DNA from: Heterohyrax brucei
Lineage: Eukaryota; Chordata; Mammalia; Hyracoidea; Procaviidae
Direction: 5' to 3'
Assembly (NCBI GenBank): GCA_028571685.1
Contig: CM053142.1
Span: forward strand, 66,427,296-66,491,295
Length of the DNA stretch: 64,000 nt
Program-made: the position numbers and the translations under genes
The notes under the pieces: model-generated
Database searches by the model: none
What the model was told of the DNA's origin: nothing
What the model saw: only the letters and a program-made list of their open reading frames with translations
Shown: piece by piece, positions 20,238 to 31,379 of the stretch
How the letters are laid out: every line of letters begins with the position of its first letter
How positions within the stretch are numbered: the first letter of the stretch is position 1

Positions 20238-20445
20238 TTTGAAAGGAAGATATTTTGATGACATTCAGGACATCAAGGGTAATACAATGACAGCTCTTGT
20301 GACTCTTCCGAAGGAAGAGTTCCAAAATTGCTTTGAAGGGTGGACTAGGTGTCAGTGTCAGTGCATATCTTCCCAAGGGGCGTACTTTGAAGATGACCAT
20401 AGTGTGGCATGCCAAGTGCCGTCTGCAAGAGTAAATATTTTTAAT

Positions 20446-20746
20446 AACTACTGGAGAAAAGTAGAAACAATAGTGAAACTAAAATTAAAAGGTGATTGGG
20501 AGAGAAGTATAAAGTTTTAGAATTCTATAATTCCTCTTCTGTGATAGTTGATAGACAATGCTTCAGTCAAAATTTGAGAAATCAAGGAATAGAGTCATAA
20601 GCATTTGGTTGATGCCTTTCTGTGGTGTAACTACTTTTAAAAATGTCCTAGGAATTATTTCTACAATAATAATAATAAATTCAACACGTCCATCGGGTCA
20701 AAGATAATTGTCCTGGTTGAAAGATTTGGCCAGAAAAATGTTCTGA
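20446..20746. other. Unassigned non-coding DNA
   Basis: No gene or nameable repeat, apart from a short ATA-rich run at about 20660-20680. Confidence 0.5.
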
Positions 20747-23700
20747 TTTCTTGTTATTAGATACCATTTGGTCAGCTCTGACTTATAATGACTCCATGCC
20801 TGACAGGAGGAAACAATGCCTGGTCCTGTGCTGTCCTCACAGTTCTTCATGTTTGAACCCATTGTTACAGCCACCCTATCAACCCATTTCATTCAATGTC
20901 TTCCTCTTTTTTACTCGCTTTCTGCTTTATTGAGCATGATGTCCTTCTCTACAGACAAGTTCCTCCTGATAACATGCCAAAGTAGCAAGATGAAGTCTCA
21001 CTACCCACACCTTTAAGGAGCATCCTGGCTGTATTTCTTCCCAAACAGATTTCGTTCATCCTTCCAGCAATCCATGATATACAAGTATTATGTATTCTTT
21101 GCCAACACCATAGTTCAAAGGCATCACTTCTTCTTCATTTCTTATTCATTGTCCAGCTTTGCACTCGTAAGAGAAAACTAAATATATTATGGCTTGGGTC
21201 AGGCACACCTTAGACTTCAAGGTGACGGCTTTGTTTTGCCTGATGCAATGCATCTTTTGATTTCTTGACTGCTGCTTCCATGGGTGTTGATTTGCAAATC
21301 CAAGTACAATGAATTCTTGACAACTTCAGTTGTTTCTTCATTTATCATGTTCTTGGTCCAGTTGTGAGGACGATTGTTTTCTTTATGGTCAGATGTAATC
21401 CATACTAAAGGCTGTAGTCTTTCATCTTCATCAGTAATTACTTCAAGTCCTTTTTGCTTTCAGGAAGCATGATTGCATCATTTGCATATTGAAGTTTGTT
21501 AATGACTCTTCCTCCAGTCTTGATATCACATTCTTTATATAGTCCAGCTTCTTGAATCATGTTTTCAGCATATGAATTGAATAAGTATGCAGACCGTTCC
21601 TGAGGCACACCTTTCCTGATTCTAAACTATACAATATCCCCTTGTTCTGTTTGAGCAACTACCTCTTGATCTATGTGCAATTTCCACAATTAAGTATTCC
21701 AGAATTCCCATCCTTCACAATGTTACCTATAATCTGTTATGGTCCACCTACTCAAATGTTTTTGTAAAGTCAATAAAATACAGGTTAACATCTTTCTGGT
21801 ATTGTCTGCTTTCAGCCAAGATTCATTTGACATCAGCAATGATATCCCTTGTTCCACATCCTCTTCGGAGTCTGGTTTGAATTTCTAGCAGTTTCCTATA
21901 GATGTACTGCTGCAGCCACTTTTGAATGCTCCTCAGCATCTTTTATTTGCATGTGATGTTAATGACATTGTTTGATAATTTCCTCATTCCACTGGATCAC
22001 CTTTCTTTGAAATGGGTACAAATACAGATCTCTTCTAGTTGATTGGCCAGGTAGTTGTCTTCCAAATTTCTTAGCATGGACAGTGAGCACTTCCAGCATT
22101 GTATCATTTGTTGAAACATTTCAATTGGTATTTCATCAATTCCTAGAGCCTTATGCCTTTAGTGCAGCTTGGACTTCTTCCATTGTTACCATCAGTTCTT
22201 GATCATATGTTACCTTCCGAGACGGTTGAATGTTGATCAGCTCTTTTTGGTACACTGACTGTCCATCTTCTTTTGATGCTTCCCATGTTGTTCAATATTT
22301 TGCACACAACATCCTTCAGCATTGCAACTGAAGGCTTGGATTGTTTCTTCAGTTTTCTTGGCTTGAGAAATGCTGAATGTGCTCTTTTGTTTGAGTTTTC
22401 TTACTCCAGATCTTTACACATTTCATTTAATAATTGTCATTTCAAGATACTCTTTGAAATCTTCTTTTAGCTCTTTTTTTTTCATTTCTCACCTTAGTTA
22501 CTATATTCATGAATAAGTTCCAGAGTCAATTCTAGTATCCATTTTGAACTTTTCTTTAGTTTCTATCTCTTTAATGACCTTCTATTTTTTTCATATGTGA
22601 TGTTTTTGATGTCTTCCCACAACTCTTCTGGTCTTTGGTCATTAGTGTACAACATGTCAAATCTGTTCTTGAGATTGTCTCTAAATTCAGAAGGGATATA
22701 CTCAAAGTCATACTTCAACTCATGTGGACTTGTTTTAATTTTCTTCAGCTTCACTTTGAAACTTCATATGAATAACTTACGGTCTGTTCCAGAGTCAGAC
22801 CTGGCATTGTCTGACTGATGACAGTGAGCTTCTCCATCATCTGTTTCCACAGACTTAGTTGATTTGATCTTTGTGTATTATCTCCTTGAGGTTCATACAT
22901 ACAGTCTGTTTATGTTGTTGAGGAAACACATTTGTAATGAAGAAATCACGGGTCTTGCAAAATTCTGTAATGTGATCTCTGGCATCATGTCTATTACCAA
23001 GGCCATATTTGTCAACTGTTGATCCTTCTTTGTTTCCAGCTTTCACATTCCAACCCCCAGTAATTATCAGTGCAACTTGACTGTGAGTTTGGTCAATTTC
23101 AAACTGCAGAAATTGGTAAATATTTTCAATTTCTTCATCTTTGGCATTAGTAGTTGGTGTGTAAGTTTGAATAATAGTTGTATTTACTGATGTTCCTTGT
23201 AGGTATATGGATACTACCCTGTTGCTAACAGTGTTTTATCTCAGGACAGATCTTAAAATGTTCTCTTTGATGATGAATGAGACTCTACTCCTCTTCAATT
23301 TGTCACTCCTGGTATATCATTGTCAGATTCAAAATGGTCAATGTGAGTTCATTTCAGCTCACTAATGCCTAGGATATTGATGTTTATTTGCTCCATTTAA
23401 TTTTTGATGACTTCCAATTTTCCTTGATTTATACTCAGTGCACTCTGTGTTCCAGTCACTAATGGGTACTTTGCACCTGTTCCTTCTTGTTTTAAGTCAT
23501 GCCACATCAGCAAATGAAAGTCTCAAAGTTTTACTACAACTACATCATTAACGGCAAATCTTCTTTGAGGAAGCTGCTCTTCCCCAGTCATATTCTGAGT
23601 GCCTTTCAAGCCGGCAGGCATATCTTCCAGCAATGTATTGATCCTTTTTCCCAGGCCACCTTAGTCTGGAAGGGCAGCTGAAATCTGCTACCATTGGCAA

Positions 23701-23800
23701 GCCTTCTGGTATTTGTAAAACTGGTGTCAGAGCTTCTAGCATCATGACAGTATACAAGGTACCATAGTACAACGAACTGACTGATAAATAGTGGTTTCAA
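20747..23800 (-). mobile_element. RTE LINE, near full length, decayed
   Basis: The minus strand covers the whole element in order: 5' region (23800-23480), AP-endonuclease domain (about 23480-22850, including the frame at 22855-23046 with NKEGSTVDKYGLGNRHDARD), linker (22563-22754, with LKYDFEYIPSEFRDNLKNRF), reverse transcriptase (about 22250-21450), C-terminal region, and the 3' end at about 20747. The length of about 3 kb is normal for RTE. The RT active-site box reads YAND near 21472-21495 instead of YADD. Numerous frameshifts and stops make it inactive. Confidence 0.85.
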
Positions 23801-24425
23801 TTTCTATCACTGCTAAATTTATCTTCTCAAGCAGGATAAAGCTATGGAGCCCACAGCCTGAAAGAGAGGGAAAACTGAGTCCCCATTAAATGGCCATGTT
23901 GCTCAGGAGACCATCTTTTTCATTCAGAGGATGTTAATGTCCTGTCCAGGTTATCTGGAGAGTAAGAATTTTCTACCTTGCATAAAGGCAGGGGAGATTA
24001 ACAAGGGAAAAGGAGGTGTTGTTACTACATTTTCCTTTTGATCCTCTAGTCCTCATGCTCAGCAATTGGTCTTTCCTCCTAGTTTGGTACCCTGTGATAG
24101 GGTGCTTAACTTGCTTGAGTTAGTACAAAAATAAAAGACAAAGATGTGTTAGCCCAGAAGGCATTCTCTGAAAAGGAAGAATGCCCCCGATAAGTGATAT
24201 TTTCATTTACATACAGTGATGTCAAATAGGAGCCACAGACCCCAGCTCTTGACTGTTCGCCCTGGAGGAGTCTGAAGAGGCATGAGCACGTTCCCCTAGC
24301 AACTCTAGTACCTGCTTCTCCCATACAATTCCTGCTGACTCTTGTCAAATATTACTGTATTCTGGCCATTATCTGCCTTAAAGAAAATGTACTTACAAGC
24401 CTGGGCCCTAGGTCCTTAGCCTGTA
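23801..24425. other. Unassigned non-coding DNA
   Basis: No gene or repeat is recognised. The 80-residue minus frame at 24106-24348 has no domain. Confidence 0.5.
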
Positions 24426-24580
24426 ACCCACTGGCACTGAGTAGATTCTGACTAATTGCAACCCTGTAGGACAGAGTAGAACTGCCCCCATAAAGTTTCC
24501 AAGGAATGGCTGGTAGATTCAAACTGATGACCTTTTTGGCTAACAGTCATGCTCTTAGCTACTATGCTACAAGGGCTCCT
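24426..24580 (-). mobile_element. AfroSINE
   Basis: Reverse-complement order is complete: tail 'gagtagattctgactaatt', 'aggacagagtagaactgccc', reversed B box 'agattcaaactgatgacc' and head 'ctatgctacaagggctcct'. Confidence 0.85.
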
Positions 24581-24939
24581 AGGTCCTTAGGAAATCTCAA
24601 CGAGCAAGTCATTTGGATTATACCATCAGCTTTCCGGTTTCTGATTTCTTCTTGATTTGTATCAGCAAAGCAGACTATCCTTTCTGCTTCCACCTAAGGG
24701 TACTAAAGGCTTCCTCAAGTCCTCCAAAAGAAAGTGGAGAAGCACTCAAGATGGTGACACCAATAGGTAAAGTTACCATCGTCTTTGGGTAAAGTCCTTC
24801 TCCTCTCCCAGCTCTCCAAAACACATTGGGCCCTAGCCATCTTTTTGTGCCTTACTGCTTTTTCATGTTGCTTTTCATGCTCACCAGAGTTTTCAAGGTC
24901 AAGCAGGCCTTAGCTGAAAATTTGAAATTCCATCGCCTT
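24581..24939. other. Unassigned non-coding DNA
   Basis: No gene or nameable repeat. Confidence 0.5.
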
Positions 24940-25275
24940 CTTTTCCTCAGGTACCCCATGGTCTCTGCTGTTTCCCAACCCTACACATTTATACTTTCAT
25001 AATTTGCACAGTCTCTTGTCTTTGCCTGGGGTGCCCTTCCTTTCTTCTCAGTTTTTCAAAACATTACTTGATGACATCACAGGCTGTTATTAGTTTATTT
25101 CCTGGGCTGTTAGAGCACTTTGTGAACACCTGTCTGTTAGATTTAACACACTGTTTATCATTTCTGTCCATGTCCCTGCTAGATTCACTAAGGTCAAGTA
25201 CTAGGATTCTTGTAAGTTACTGGATGCCCAGAACCTAGCGCAGCTCAGGCATGCGGCACAGCATATACCCCAGAG
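24940..25275 (+). mobile_element. L2 LINE 3' end
   Basis: The order follows the L2 3' end: 'tttgcctggggtgcccttcc', 'cattacttgatgacatcaca', 'ttagagcactttgtgaacac', 'cctgctagattcactaaggt' and 'gatgcccagaacctagcgca'. It is ancient and non-coding. Confidence 0.8.
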
Positions 25276-25284
25276 CCTCCAGAG

Positions 25285-25480
25285 CCCGGTACACATGAAT
25301 GTGAACTCTGTAATCTAAAAGACCTGAATAGAAATCCTGGCTCTGCTCCTGGCTTGCTGAGTATTTGGGGAAAGTCATCACTCTGTCACAATGTCTTCAT
25401 TTATACAACGAGGTTGTTGAGTTTGTCCCATTGGGCTATCATGATAATTAAATCAGAATGTTTCTGTGAAATACATTGCT
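25285..25480 (+). mobile_element. MIR element
   Basis: Sense MIR: 'gaatagaaatcctggctctg', 'gggaaagtcatcactctg', 'cttcatttatacaacgagg' and 'gataattaaatcag' appear in consensus order. Confidence 0.75.
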
Positions 25481-25624
25481 CAATCTACTTCAACTATATT
25501 GAATGAAAGAAATTAACAGATTCTTTTCTGCCCCTATTTTTTCTCACCCTTTCTAAAGCTCCTAATGTAGGCAGCATGAGTAATGAAAACATTTGTAGTT
25601 TAAAGATGATACCTGTCTCAATCT

Positions 25625-25965
25625 TCTGGTGCTGCTCTAACAGAAAATAACATGAGTAGACAGACGGCTTTAAAAAGAGAAATTTTATTGTGTTATAGTC
25701 TGATAAGCTGTAAGTCCATTCAGTATGACAAATTATTGATAGGTTAATTGAAGTCCAGGAGGCTAAGAGTTCAAATGCAGTATGAGAGCATCTTGGTGCA
25801 GGAACCTCAGGTCCAAAGAACATGTGCTGTTCTCAGTGTTGCTGTCTTGGTGGTATGAGGTTCCCAACACTCTGCTCACTGCCTGTTTGTTTCTCTCTCA
25901 AGAGATGACCTCAACAGAATCCAGGCTTGTAGACTGAGTCCCATCTTATCAACACAGCTGCTGTC
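25625..25965 (-). mobile_element. MaLR-type LTR, antisense, decayed
   Basis: 'cttctggtgctgctctaaca', 'ggctttaaaaagagaaattt' and the later 'ttatcaacacagctgctg' parallel the antisense LTR at 15.2 kb and the reverse of the sense LTRs at 2.3 and 57.9 kb. The 109-residue minus frame at 25494-25823 overlaps it and is a chance ORF. Confidence 0.5.
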
Positions 25966-26070
25966 ATTCTTTGTCATTACCATCACAGAGACAGCATTCA
26001 CTAGGGAGGCAGTTTCCTTCCAGAGTACTACGAGAACATCCTTGTAAGAGTCCTCTGAAGACTGAACTGG

Positions 26071-26232
26071 AACCTGCTGATGTCCTGGTTAAGAGCTCAG
26101 CTGTTAACCAAGAAATTGGCATTTCAGAGCCACCAGCCACTCTTTGGAAACCCTAGGAGGCAGTACTGTTCTGCCCTGTAGGGTCTCTAGGAGTCTAAAT
26201 CAACTCAGCAGTAAGGGATTTGGTTTGGGTTT
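26071..26232 (+). mobile_element. AfroSINE
   Basis: The head is altered ('aacctgctgatgtcctggtt'), then 'agctcagctgttaacc', 'accagccactctttggaaac', tail 'gtctctaggagtctaaatc' and terminal 'tttggtttgggttt' follow. Confidence 0.8.
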
Positions 26233-26547
26233 AAAGACACAGGCCACCGTTCTGCCAGCAAGCACACATCAGCGTTGAATGTTCATTTTCCTCATTTCCA
26301 TGGTAGTTTCAGTGCTGTCGCCACAGGCATGTTTTCCTTAGAGAGAGTTGGTATATTCTCTGTCTATCTAGGACAGTTTTAAGGACAGAGTTTCCAAATC
26401 TGGAAGCCCTCGCTGAAGCCCGAACATGTGCCTTGGGTGCCACCTGCTGGTAAGGTGTAATATTGCAAACAGGCCCTTCCTAACAGCCCAGGATGAAAGA
26501 GAAGAGTTGTGGGAGTCGGGTTGGGGGTAGGGGGCGGTGAGGTGTAG
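26233..26547. other. Unassigned non-coding DNA
   Basis: A G-rich stretch at 26514-26545 is the only notable composition. No gene is visible. Confidence 0.5.
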
Positions 26548-26758
26548 GATGGGTGGCTCAGCGGTTGTGTTTGGCTGCTAACCAAAGAGAAGAGACTTGA
26601 ACAAGTTCTTCTAACAATCCTAGCAGCTACCTAGCACCGAAAGGTCAGCAGTTCAAATCCACCAGCTGCTCCTAGGAAATACTACGGGTCTATCCTACTT
26701 TGTCCTATGCATTATCATGAGTCAAAATTGAGTCAACTCAGTGGTGGCAGGTTTTGGC
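26548..26758 (+). mobile_element. AfroSINE, rearranged
   Basis: 'atgggtggctcagcggttgt' and 'ggctgctaaccaaagag' give the head. A second start-like piece, 'cctagcaccgaaaggtcagc', then leads through 'agttcaaatccaccagctgc' to the tail 'atcatgagtcaaaattgag'. The head appears partly duplicated, or two copies are joined. Confidence 0.7.
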
Positions 26759-26958
26759 TCAGTACAGAAATTTTCGGCCTGTCTCCTGGCCACTTGGGGA
26801 TCAGATGCAGAACTGCTATGTGTGCATCCGTGAACCGAATTCAGGAAATCCTGGTCAGAGGGAGGAGATCTGGGCAGGGTGAGGAGGACTTGCTCAGAAT
26901 GAATTGACAACCTCACCCAGATCCTACTGAAGACAAGCCACTGTGCTTCTCTGCCCAC

Positions 26959-27347
26959 CCAAAGGGCTCAATGACTCATCCTTGAATATGCCTTCACAGT
27001 GTTACAAAACTGCCCTCATCAATGGAGCCCTGCTTGAGACAGCTTCCTACAGCATTTATTAAAAACTCTTTCCTTTGCTGGGCTTTCTCCTTGCCCCCAG
27101 CTTTGCATCTGAATCCTGCTTTTGCTTGAAGGTCTTATGTAAACCTCATTGCACTTATATTGTAACTTACATGAACTGCCTACTTGCAAACCCCTTTAAA
27201 AGAAACTTGGATCTTTACCCTGGGGGAGCAGTCTTGGCAGCAGCATTTCTGGCTGACTCCATTTCCTCAGACAACGAAATAAAGGTGACTTTCCTCTCCT
27301 CCCACCTCAGTCCCTCATTTACTGACCAGTACAAGTCATAACAGAGC
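26959..27347 (+). mobile_element. Possible ERV LTR
   Basis: The arrangement 'acccctttaaaagaaacttg', 'ggagcagtcttggcagcagc', 'aacgaaataaaggtgacttt' and an end near 'acaagtcataaca', followed by 'acctggggcttcc', resembles the promoter, poly(A) signal and end of a gammaretrovirus-type LTR with a TGG-starting primer-binding-site-like sequence. No second LTR is evident. The boundaries are uncertain. Confidence 0.35.
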
Positions 27348-30300
27348 AAGAACCTGGGGCTTCCACGTGTTAACTGTGACAGTGGCCCCCATTTTGCTTT
27401 TCAGATCTTGCTCTGACTTCTTCAAGGTGCCTGTGCTGCGTGTGCAACAGTAGCCCAGGAAAGTGGTCAATGCCAACAGCACTCTACCAACCATTTTGTA
27501 AGGGAATTGAAATGTCTTGTCTGAAATCAGAGAGCTGCTTAATGCTGCTGTTCGGACTAGCTGCAGACTCTTGTCCTTTTGAGTTGGTTCTATTACAACC
27601 TCTTATATGAGATCTTTCCTGTAAAGTCATTCCCACTTGTACATGAATATGTTTAGTCCACAATACCTTATAGAATTTAGTGTTTGCACCATTAACAGTG
27701 TATCTGATACTCCCTTTTGCATCTATGGGGCCAACATATGGTCCAGCAGTGTGGGGTCAAAATGCTTGTTGAAAGAACTAACTTGTGCTCCAGAGACATA
27801 TTTTGTTGGACAGACTGGTGCTTATATTACTGAGGTTGTGTATTTGGCCTTTATAAGGACCAATTATTTTTTATGAGAAGCCCATGGCACAGACTCTACT
27901 CCTTCTGACCATCATTCAACATGGCCTTGTTCACAGGGGAGATAGTGTGGGTGGGTTCCTCAGCAACATCACACCTGAGAGAACACCCTGCACTAGGCGA
28001 CCCAGCTACTTAGTGGCACAGCTTGAGAGGGAAAGCCCAGTGATGGCCAACAGTTCTCATCTGCCAGTCTTTTGATACATCATACTCCGAGGCTGGGGGG
28101 CTCTGGAGGGAGGTATCCTTGAGCCAGAGGAGGGGCTGCCTGAACCAGCAGAGTGGCATCTTCCCAGCCTTCCCTGCTTTAGCCCACCTAGCTGAAACAG
28201 TGACTACACTGAGCCTCTTAGCAAAGGCTGGATTAGCTAGAGGCCACTGTATGGGTCCCCTGATGTGTTTCTACCGCCCCCGCCACTCCCCACGCCCTGT
28301 AGCTTCACTGATGTGGTCTATTTCCTTTCACACTGAGGTAAAGCCCAAAGCCTTTCTGGAGACCACTGGGAAGGAAAATGCCAGGATTGGAGACTGGGTT
28401 GGGTGGTTGAGAAATAGAGAGTGAGAGGAAAACTTTAATTTTCCAGAAGTTACCAAGACCCAGAGGCCCTGTGTATCTTATACTATTGTGCCAGTCAGGC
28501 AGGATTTGGGGTTCAGGAGATGATGGCCTGACCCCTGGTGCCCAACACAAAGATTTTCATTCATAGGCTCAATGGCACCTGTTCTGATCCTTTCTGAGAT
28601 TGTCTCCTTTCTGAATTCACGCAGCTACGCATTCCTGAAGTCTCTTATAAGCCCAGCAGCTCTTGCTTGTCTAGGCTAGTGGCTAGAACTAAGGGGAAAG
28701 TTTTGTCCCAGATGATGTACTTTTCCAAAATTTTGGTTTATTTGCTAATAAGATGACTGCAGAAAGAGCAAGGATGGGAAGCCTTGAGGGTGTTTGGAAA
28801 GTTGGCCGGGGACTCACCATTTGTTAGGGATTATCTACAGCTGCAGAGTTCTATACACTGAGAAGGTACTTCTTTGAAATTTGGTGAATGAGTAAAAGGA
28901 CAAAGCCATAGAAGCTATAATTGCAGGCCCAGCTGCACACTATCCAGAATAAATATCCCATAAGTTCTTTTATGGCTGGTCTTAGATCTTTGACCTGTTT
29001 CTTTACCAGTATTTGGACACTTAAACTGGCCTCTTGTTGTCCCTCCTGCATCCTTGTGCCCTGGTCCTGAGCGCTAAAGGTGGAGGTGCTCATCTATTGG
29101 GAATTCTAAGCTTGTTAACAAAGTGATATTAGGCTTCAGATCTTTATTCTGAAAAGAGGGTCCTTTTTAATGGCTATATTTTTAGTTCTCCTGCAGTCAC
29201 TGAGAGGGAGGTTAAGAGAATGGAAAAGACCACAGACGGGCCTGGAAAACTGAGCAGTGTGTTTGCAGGAGGTAACTTTTATCAGAGGGCAAACTCTCAG
29301 GCAGATGGTTCAAGTGCCTGGCCAGCCTTGTTTCCTCCTCAGTACCCTGAGAGCAATGCATATTGGGAAAGTGTAACTATTGTCTTTCCTGATGACCCTT
29401 ACCGCCTGCGTAGAGAGGAAGCAACAGGCCACCAGAACAGCTGAGTTGTTGACAGATTGCACCAGCTCAGTTTTTTGCTTACAGCAGGCTGGCTGGGCCA
29501 CTGGCCTAACGCTGTACGTGGCTGCCTGCAGCCATCCCTTCAGGGGCCTACCTCAGCCATCCATTAGGGACCCCAGAGTTAGAGTGAGGGGAGGTACTGC
29601 AATGGCACACCCAGTACAGAGGCCCCAGTTTGTGCATAATTTCTCAAACCCTTTCTTTCCCTCAGGCGGCTGGGAAGCCTGTAAAGCTCACTGTAGCAGA
29701 GGACAGGTAGACATCAGCACGGAAGCATTGCTCACCCCTGACTGGCTGCTGGAACCCCACCTGATCAGGGCTGCACTCATTCCCTGTGCTCTGCCCTGTG
29801 TGGTACTGTGCTTACAGCTCCACCCACCCCATGGGGAAGGCGCTATCTGTGCACGTTGAAAAAAAAAAGCAACCATTGCTGTAGAGTCATGGCCTTCATA
29901 CACTTCAAGCCTATGGGACGGGAAGCATGCTGGTAGCTGGGCAACTTCTGAACCCCACTGAGATGATCACTCTGAGGGTGGTTCAAAACCTGTCAACGTA
30001 TCTAGAGGAGGATGCTCCCTGCCTTGTGCAAGGGAGGCCCTGACATCATGGACAGTGATGGGGAGGTCCACTAAATGCCTTGTGCTAGCTCTTCTCCAGG
30101 ACTGTCCTTTGAAGAGAGATGTCAACTAGGCTACCCCATGCATCCCTCAGTAGGTGGTGGCTTCCTTCACTCTCCAGTGGCTGGGCCTGTTGTCCAGTAC
30201 CTGACACGGCAATGGGAGAATATGGGACCATTTCCATACCTCGTACTATTACTCCAGAGTTGCTGGCATCTGCTGGCCTCCTAGTCTACCAGACCCGAGC

Positions 30301-31312
30301 TTGAGTAAGCTATGCAGGGAGATACTTAAACCTCCTCCAAAACTACTTAGATTCCTAGTCACTGGGAGAGAGTTGGACACAAGTCTTGGTTACTGCCCCA
30401 GATGCTGGCCTTGTTACCCTTTCTAAACTGGAAGATGTGCATTTCCTTGGCTGTTCTTTTCAAAGTATCCCTTCTCTGCCTCAGAGGAACTTACTCTTTC
30501 TTGTGAGGGTCACATGGCTATTTGTAACCATTCTCCAGAGTACTTAATGGTGATATCTGTGCCCAGCTTCCTAGCACTTGGGCTGCAAAGTATGTTGCTG
30601 ACAGGGTGGGATGTGATATTCAGAGGCTATTCTTTTGCATCAGAGAGCTTGGAGAAGAGGTAAGGGTTAACCTGTCCCAGAGGGATCTCTTGCACTCTGG
30701 CTTTTCAGAGAAGGAGGCAGCATCCTGCAAGGTGCCATGGCAACCAGTTATGGTCCTGTGTCTAAGTCAGTCAATCCTGGTTAATGCTTCCCCAGCCAGT
30801 GAACCAGTGATGTGATGAATCCTACCACCAGTCTGCCATGCCAGACAGCTGGAAATGCAAGGCCAGAACCTAGCCCCCGACTAAAACAAAGGTAAGCCTG
30901 GAGGTCCACACAACCACAAATGCTGAGTTGACCAGACATGTTGGGAGCCAAGGTTCTGCCATGTGCTGCTGCTATTATATACTGGCCTCTGATCATACCA
31001 GAGCAAAGGCTGCACTTTGCTGATCAGATTACTTAAAACCTCACCATTGAAAAGCTGAGGTCACTCCTTTGTAACCTAACAACCAGCCCTGCTAAATCTC
31101 TGCTAGTGTACTAGACAGCAGTGAAAAACGTAGGACCTGCTCAGTGCCCATTTTTCTCTTCATGAGTATCCATCAATGCTACTCAGCAGATTGGCTGTAT
31201 GTTTGCACTCTGTGATTAGTATTTTCATATATTTCTCCCTGGTCTTTTTTTTAATGCCTCTATCTGTTGTTAAGAACTTGGCTACTAATCAAAATGATGA
31301 TATAAGGCTTGC
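27348..31312. other. Unassigned 4 kb, possibly old ERV internal sequence
   Basis: Frames of up to 159 residues are open (29380-29859, plus) but show no domain that I recognise. A 79-residue frame at 27637-27876 has a Cys/aromatic pattern faintly like retroviral envelope remnants, which is too weak to call. There are no AfroSINE, L1 or RTE insertions here, which is unusual for this window. Confidence 0.35.
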
Positions 31313-31344
<32 letters not shown>

Positions 31345-31368
31345 ATGTGCACACATGCATGTGCACAC
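31313..31368. repeat. (TG)n with a palindromic purine-pyrimidine end
   Basis: Thirty bases of GT repeats are followed by 'gcatgtgcacacatgcatgt' and 'gcacac', so alternating purine-pyrimidine order continues with self-complementary stretches. Confidence 0.9.
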
Positions 31369-31379
31369 AATTTTGGAGT

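Larger units (their letters stand above)
18130..20445 (+). mobile_element. Mariner-derived element split by L1-type insertions
   Basis: Left part 18130-18450: a terminal repeat, then a segment that is the reverse complement of the transposase 3' coding region, then coding sequence on the plus strand (REFLANKQITVLEHRPYAPDLAPGNFF). Right part, about 20238-20445: the transposase end in sense orientation (GRYFDDIQDIKGN and ALVTLPKEEFQNCFEGW, ending in QGAYFEDD). The DDIQDI and YFEDD-type motifs are typical of mariner transposases. The N-terminal half is missing. The middle is displaced by the insertion at 18451-20237. Confidence 0.75.

Noticed and set aside
18442..20250. Apparent 8 bp target duplication 'aaggaaga' at both sides of the L1 3'-end insertion in the mariner derivative
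   Set aside because: The uninterrupted mariner copy at 14.6 kb already contains this phrase twice, so the repeat may not be a duplication.
27637..27876. Possible retroviral envelope remnant
   Set aside because: Only a faint Cys and aromatic pattern in 79 residues, with no transmembrane or cleavage-site context. Not enough for a call.
29380..29859. 159-residue frame
   Set aside because: No domain or sensible composition; overlapping frames exist on the other strand. Probably chance.
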